A stretch of 64,000 bases of DNA from Candidatus Chloroploca mongolica (lineage in GTDB: Bacteria; Chloroflexota; Chloroflexia; Chloroflexales; Chloroflexaceae), in contig NZ_SIJK02000007.1 of the NCBI RefSeq assembly GCF_004762035.2, forward strand, positions 62,001-126,000, in the 5' to 3' direction. Positions 61,128-64,000 of the stretch are shown here, one piece after another. The notes beneath the pieces were generated by a model. That model worked only from the letters and a program-made list of their open reading frames with translations. It was not told where the DNA came from and made no database searches. The position numbers and the translations under genes were made by a program. Within the stretch, counting starts at the first letter, position 1. The number at the start of each line of letters is the position of its first letter.

Positions 61128-61811
61128 ATGGACATCGGCAAAGCCTTTTCGTTTGTCTTCGATGATGAACAGTGGCTTACAAGCATCCTGATCGCTGGAT
61201 TGCTGGCCTTGATTCCGCTGGTTGGGCAGATCCTGATCATCGGCTACATGCTTGAGACCGCGCGCCGTCTGGCGGCAGGCAATCCACGCCCACTGCCCCA
61301 ATGGGATAACTTTGGCGAGAAATTCAATCTCGGGCTCGTCGGCCTAGGCATTGCGATCGTCTACGCGGTACCGGTGATTGTGATCGCGCTTCTGTTTGCG
61401 TGTGTGCCCATCTTTGCTTCCACTGGTGGCGATGCTGTTGCCGGGATTGCAGCTTTGCTCGCTCTGTGCCTGATTCCACTCATTATGATCGTCGCCCTGG
61501 CGACTCAGCCTCTCCTGATCGCCGGTACGGTACGCTACTTGCAGACGAACAGTTTCAGTGAAGCGATCAACTTCAGTGCGGTCATCACGATGGTACGGGG
61601 CGACCTGGGTGGCTGGGTTGTGCTCTGGCTGCTCCAGATTTTGTGTGGGCTTGTCGCTGGTGCAGGCGGGATCATCGTCATCGGCATTCTTTTCACCCTG
61701 CCCTACAGCCAAGCTGTCTTTGGGCATCTGATGGGGCAGAAACTCATCGCCTTGCGGACGCAGAACGGCTACAACTCTAATTTTGCCCCACCTGCCTCAC
61801 CGATGGTGTAG
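61128..61811 (+). CDS. DUF4013 membrane protein
   Basis: 227 aa. MDIGKAFSFVFDDEQW is a textbook DUF4013 start, then WLTSILIAGLLALIPLVGQILIIGYMLETARRLAAGNPRPLPQWDNFGEKFNLGL (cited motifs: IGYMLETARRLAAG, LPQWDNFGEKF). Four to five TM helices, C-terminal GYNSNFAPPASPMV. AAGGAG precedes ATG 61128; no support for upstream starts. Probable paralogue of the neighbour. Function unknown. Confidence 0.85.
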   Translation: MDIGKAFSFVFDDEQWLTSILIAGLLALIPLVGQILIIGYMLETARRLAAGNPRPLPQWDNFGEKFNLGLVGLGIAIVYAVPVIVIALLFACVPIFASTGGDAVAGIAALLALCLIPLIMIVALATQPLLIAGTVRYLQTNSFSEAINFSAVITMVRGDLGGWVVLWLLQILCGLVAGAGGIIVIGILFTLPYSQAVFGHLMGQKLIALRTQNGYNSNFAPPASPMV

Positions 61812-61821
61812 AAGGATCAGT

Positions 61822-62379
61822 ATGGCTTCAACGCGACTCTTCGAGCCACGCGAATTGCTCTATCCATCGAACATGCTGACAATCGCTCGGCTGCTGCTCA
61901 TTCCACCAACCTTTCGCTACCTGCGGCAGCCCGAGCGGCGGCGCGAAGCCCTTGCCTGCCTGGGGCTCGCAATGCTCACCGATGCCATTGATGGCCCATT
62001 GGCGCGTGCGCGTGGCGAAGTTTCGCCGCTCGGGGAACTACTCGATCCGGTGGCTGACAAGATCTTGATCAACGGAACCGCGATCATCCTCTCAAAGACC
62101 CGCGACTTTCCGTGGTGGATTACGGGGTTGTTGCTTTTTCGCGACCTTGGCATTATCGCTGCTGCCCTGGTGGTCATCAAACGTCGCAGCCAGATCACCG
62201 TTGCCGCCAGCACCGGCAAACTCACCACGGCGCTCTTGACTGCGGCTGCACTGCTCTACGTTGCCGACGGGCCACGCAGTGGCAAGCCGGCGCTCTACGT
62301 GGCAATGGTGCCATTTCTGCTCTCGTTCGTTCAGTATGGCAAACGGTTTCTAGCCGTCATGCGCAACGAGGGTGAATAA
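61822..62379 (+). CDS. CDP-alcohol phosphatidyltransferase
   Basis: 185 aa membrane enzyme. The catalytic motif is complete: DAIDGPLARARGEVSPLGEL and DPVADK give D-x2-DG-x2-AR-x8-G-x3-D-x3-D. It should transfer a phosphatidyl group from CDP-diacylglycerol to an alcohol; PgsA-like (glycerol 3-phosphate) is the nearest known type but the acceptor cannot be fixed. 10 bp after the DUF4013 gene, AGAAGGA before ATG 61822. Last gene of the plus-strand run and convergent with the NarL-type regulator. Confidence 0.88.
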   Translation: MASTRLFEPRELLYPSNMLTIARLLLIPPTFRYLRQPERRREALACLGLAMLTDAIDGPLARARGEVSPLGELLDPVADKILINGTAIILSKTRDFPWWITGLLLFRDLGIIAAALVVIKRRSQITVAASTGKLTTALLTAAALLYVADGPRSGKPALYVAMVPFLLSFVQYGKRFLAVMRNEGE

Positions 62380-62388
62380 AGGCCACGC

Positions 62389-63159
62389 TTATGTCTGGGC
62401 TTCTGATGTATCGGCAGGGGGTTCGAGAGGCCCCTGCCGAATCTCTTGAGGAGTCTCGATCCAGCCACGGCGCAAAGCAAAGAGTACCGCCTGGGTGCGG
62501 TCATTCAGCGACAGTTTGCGCAAAATAGACGAGATATGGTTTTTGACCGTCTGCGTACTAATATGCAACGAGTCAGCAATCTCTTTGTTACTCCCGCCAG
62601 CCGCGATACGTTCAAGCACCTCGATTTCACGGTCGCTGAGGGGCGTAAAGATCGGCACATCAACCGCTTCGGGGTCAGTGGGCAACGCTTCGGGCAAACT
62701 ACGAAACTGCGTCAAGACCCGACTGGCGACCCGCGGTTCTTCCAGAAGAACATCATTAATCACATACTCGCCACGCGCGACACGACGCAAGATCTCGATC
62801 AACGCCTGTGGCTTGACATCCTTCGAGCGATACGCGGCGGCACCTGATTGCAACGCGTGAAACGCTTGCTCGTCGCTCTCGTGCATGCTCAACATCACCA
62901 CCCCGAGCCCCGGGTACTGACGACGCACGTGCCGCGTCAACGCAAGGCCATTCATACCTGGCAAATTCATATCAACCAGCATCACATTCGGTTCATCGTG
63001 TGAGCTAGCCTGGGCAAGCCACTCGAGAGCGGCTTCACCACTCGCAACATCACCGACGATCACGATATCATCCTCACCACTCAAGGCCCAGCGAACCCCC
63101 TGGCGAAAGAGCGGATGATCATCAACAACGAGCAATTTTATGGTAATGTGGGAGGCCAT
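62389..63159 (-). CDS. NarL/LuxR-family response regulator
   Basis: 256 aa. Receiver domain with VVDDH, phospho-acceptor D63 (VMLVDMNLPGMNG) and conserved Lys in YRSKDVKP; LuxR-type HTH near residues 180-245 (LSDREIEVLERIAAGGSN, KEIADSLHISTQTVKNHISS). The linker is long (~35 residues). No partner kinase is next to it. ATG 63159 overlaps the 3' end of maf by 22 bp, so both are co-transcribed; an ATG at 63192 gives a longer but less likely form. Confidence 0.9.
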   Translation of the reverse strand: MASHITIKLLVVDDHPLFRQGVRWALSGEDDIVIVGDVASGEAALEWLAQASSHDEPNVMLVDMNLPGMNGLALTRHVRRQYPGLGVVMLSMHESDEQAFHALQSGAAAYRSKDVKPQALIEILRRVARGEYVINDVLLEEPRVASRVLTQFRSLPEALPTDPEAVDVPIFTPLSDREIEVLERIAAGGSNKEIADSLHISTQTVKNHISSILRKLSLNDRTQAVLFALRRGWIETPQEIRQGPLEPPADTSEAQT

Positions 63160-63929
63160 GGCAAAGGTTCCTTCTGTTGGCGTGCCAGCCATGCATAATA
63201 ACTTGCCGTCGCGTCAGATAGCCCGGTGACACCTGCACCACGTAGCAAACGCACCACCGCAGCGAGCGGAAAGCCCACTACCGCAGTGTAACTTCCATAG
63301 ACCGCTTTGATCAACTGACCACCCATGCCCTGCAAACCATAGGCACCCGCCTTATCACGCGGCTCACCAGTGGCAACATACGCCGTGATCTGGGCTTCGG
63401 TCAAAGGCGCAAAGACGACCTCGGACATTTCGATATCCAGCCAGAAAGGACGCCGAGCCGCTGTCGCTAGAACGGCATGAGGAGCTTCGTGGTGCAACGG
63501 CAACCAGATTGGCTCTGGCAGAGCCTCATAAAGTGTGGTCTGAGCGGATTCAGGCGTGGTCGCTGACGCAAAGGCCCCCGCGACACACAACCCGGTATAA
63601 ACACGATGGGTACGTCCTGACAGACGACGCAGCATCAGATGAGCTTCAGCTTCATCCCGAGGCTTATTCAACACCTCACCATCAATCACCACCACCGTAT
63701 CCGCGCCCAACACGACGGCATCCAGGGCGTGTTCAGCCACAGCGTGGGTTTTACGCCAGGCAAGCAATGTCGGATGGTAGCGCAGCGGCATTTCGGCAGT
63801 TGGCAACGCCCCCAGCACCTCGGGTGGCACATCGGTCTCGGCCTCCTCAGCATCAGTGGTCATCACAGTAAAGGACGCACCAAGCGCAGCCAGTAACTCG
63901 TAGCGACGCGGTGAAGCTGAGCCCAGCAC
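63138..63929 (-). CDS. Maf family nucleotide pyrophosphatase (start possibly outside window)
   Basis: About 263 aa as bounded here. LGSASPRRYELLAALG is the signature nucleotide-binding start; DAVVLGADTVVVIDGEVLNKPRDEAEAHLMLRRLSGRTHRVYTG (motifs GADTVVVIDGEVLNKP and LSGRTHRVYTG), and GAYGLQGMGGQLIKAVYGSYTAVVGFP (GAYGLQGMGG, GSYTAVVGFP) are typical. Maf proteins hydrolyse nucleoside triphosphates, often modified ones. A ~40-residue insertion near residues 120-155 separates the two halves. The first in-frame candidate is GTG 63929, but the frame stays open to the window edge, so the true start may be beyond 64000. Confidence 0.88.
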   Translation of the reverse strand: MLGSASPRRYELLAALGASFTVMTTDAEEAETDVPPEVLGALPTAEMPLRYHPTLLAWRKTHAVAEHALDAVVLGADTVVVIDGEVLNKPRDEAEAHLMLRRLSGRTHRVYTGLCVAGAFASATTPESAQTTLYEALPEPIWLPLHHEAPHAVLATAARRPFWLDIEMSEVVFAPLTEAQITAYVATGEPRDKAGAYGLQGMGGQLIKAVYGSYTAVVGFPLAAVVRLLRGAGVTGLSDATASYYAWLARQQKEPLPWPPTLP

Positions 63930-64000
63930 AAGACGGGGCTGACCCGCCTGTTGATGAGCAAGCGTCTGACCATTATTTCCAGTTGGAGAAACTCTTATCA

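Noticed and set aside
1-64000. tRNA, rRNA or prophage genes
   Set aside because: No tRNA T-arm/acceptor pattern, rRNA core or phage structural gene was recognised on either strand by eye.

Overview
The window is a chromosomal segment of a Chloroflexota bacterium, most likely a filamentous phototroph-type Chloroflexia (Chloroflexales). This is an inference from the overall protein flavour: zinc-ribbon PP2C/FHA/VWA signalling proteins, a V4R (vinyl-reductase type) protein, DUF4013 membrane proteins, a threonyl-tRNA synthetase without a TGS domain, and densely packed GAF/PAS sensors. No rRNA, tRNA, CRISPR array or prophage was seen. Coding density is high. Most gaps carry long near-perfect palindromes.

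Layout. 1-5.9 kb: the tail of an unknown gene, then a minus-strand operon of two PP2C phosphatases, a VWA protein and an FHA protein, three of which carry zinc ribbons. 6.2-8.1 kb: an XRE-cupin regulator with a textbook promoter, and an AI-2E family permease. 8.2-13.7 kb: a PAS sensor ending in a KaiB-like domain, co-directional with a large GAF/HD-GYP c-di-GMP phosphodiesterase. 13.9-21.0 kb: an operon of a DUF4405 membrane protein, a small membrane protein, MacA-like adaptor, MacB-like ATPase and permease, then a response regulator and histidine kinase. 21.0-25.3 kb: small membrane proteins, a Ca2+-type P-ATPase and a small HRDC-like protein. 25.6-28.3 kb: MoaB/MogA, V4R protein, YidD, ECF sigma factor and a putative anti-sigma factor. 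28.4-33.5 kb: a type III PLP decarboxylase, a sugar-phosphate transferase, a GT2 glycosyltransferase and a 2H phosphoesterase. 33.5-36.4 kb: an acyl-CoA synthetase and an alpha/beta hydrolase. 36.4-44.6 kb: a carbon-phosphorus lyase cluster (phnGHIJKLM) preceded by a TIM-barrel protein and a Cys/Met-metabolism PLP enzyme. 44.8-46.3 kb: a DUF123 protein and a Trx-VKOR fusion. 46.7-52.6 kb: cydABDC. 52.6-55.0 kb: an IS200/IS605 element (tnpA+tnpB) inserted into a PIN-domain gene remnant next to its small partner gene. 55.2-64 kb: a Bcr/CflA exporter, T-box-controlled thrS, a CinA-like protein, two DUF4013 proteins, a CDP-alcohol phosphatidyltransferase, a NarL-type regulator and Maf.

Main points of interest. 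The PhnJ in the otherwise normal C-P lyase operon has lost three of the four cysteines that define the enzyme, including the catalytic thiyl-radical cysteine, while the rest of the protein is well conserved. A KaiB-like clock domain is fused to a PAS sensor beside an HD-GYP phosphodiesterase. A pseudokinase-like region with an inserted zinc ribbon is fused to PP2C. The IS200/IS605 junctions can be placed to the base because the interrupted PIN reading frame rejoins across them. Palindromes of 18-28 bp occupy many gaps, including divergent ones where terminators are not expected, and one pair shows compensatory base changes.
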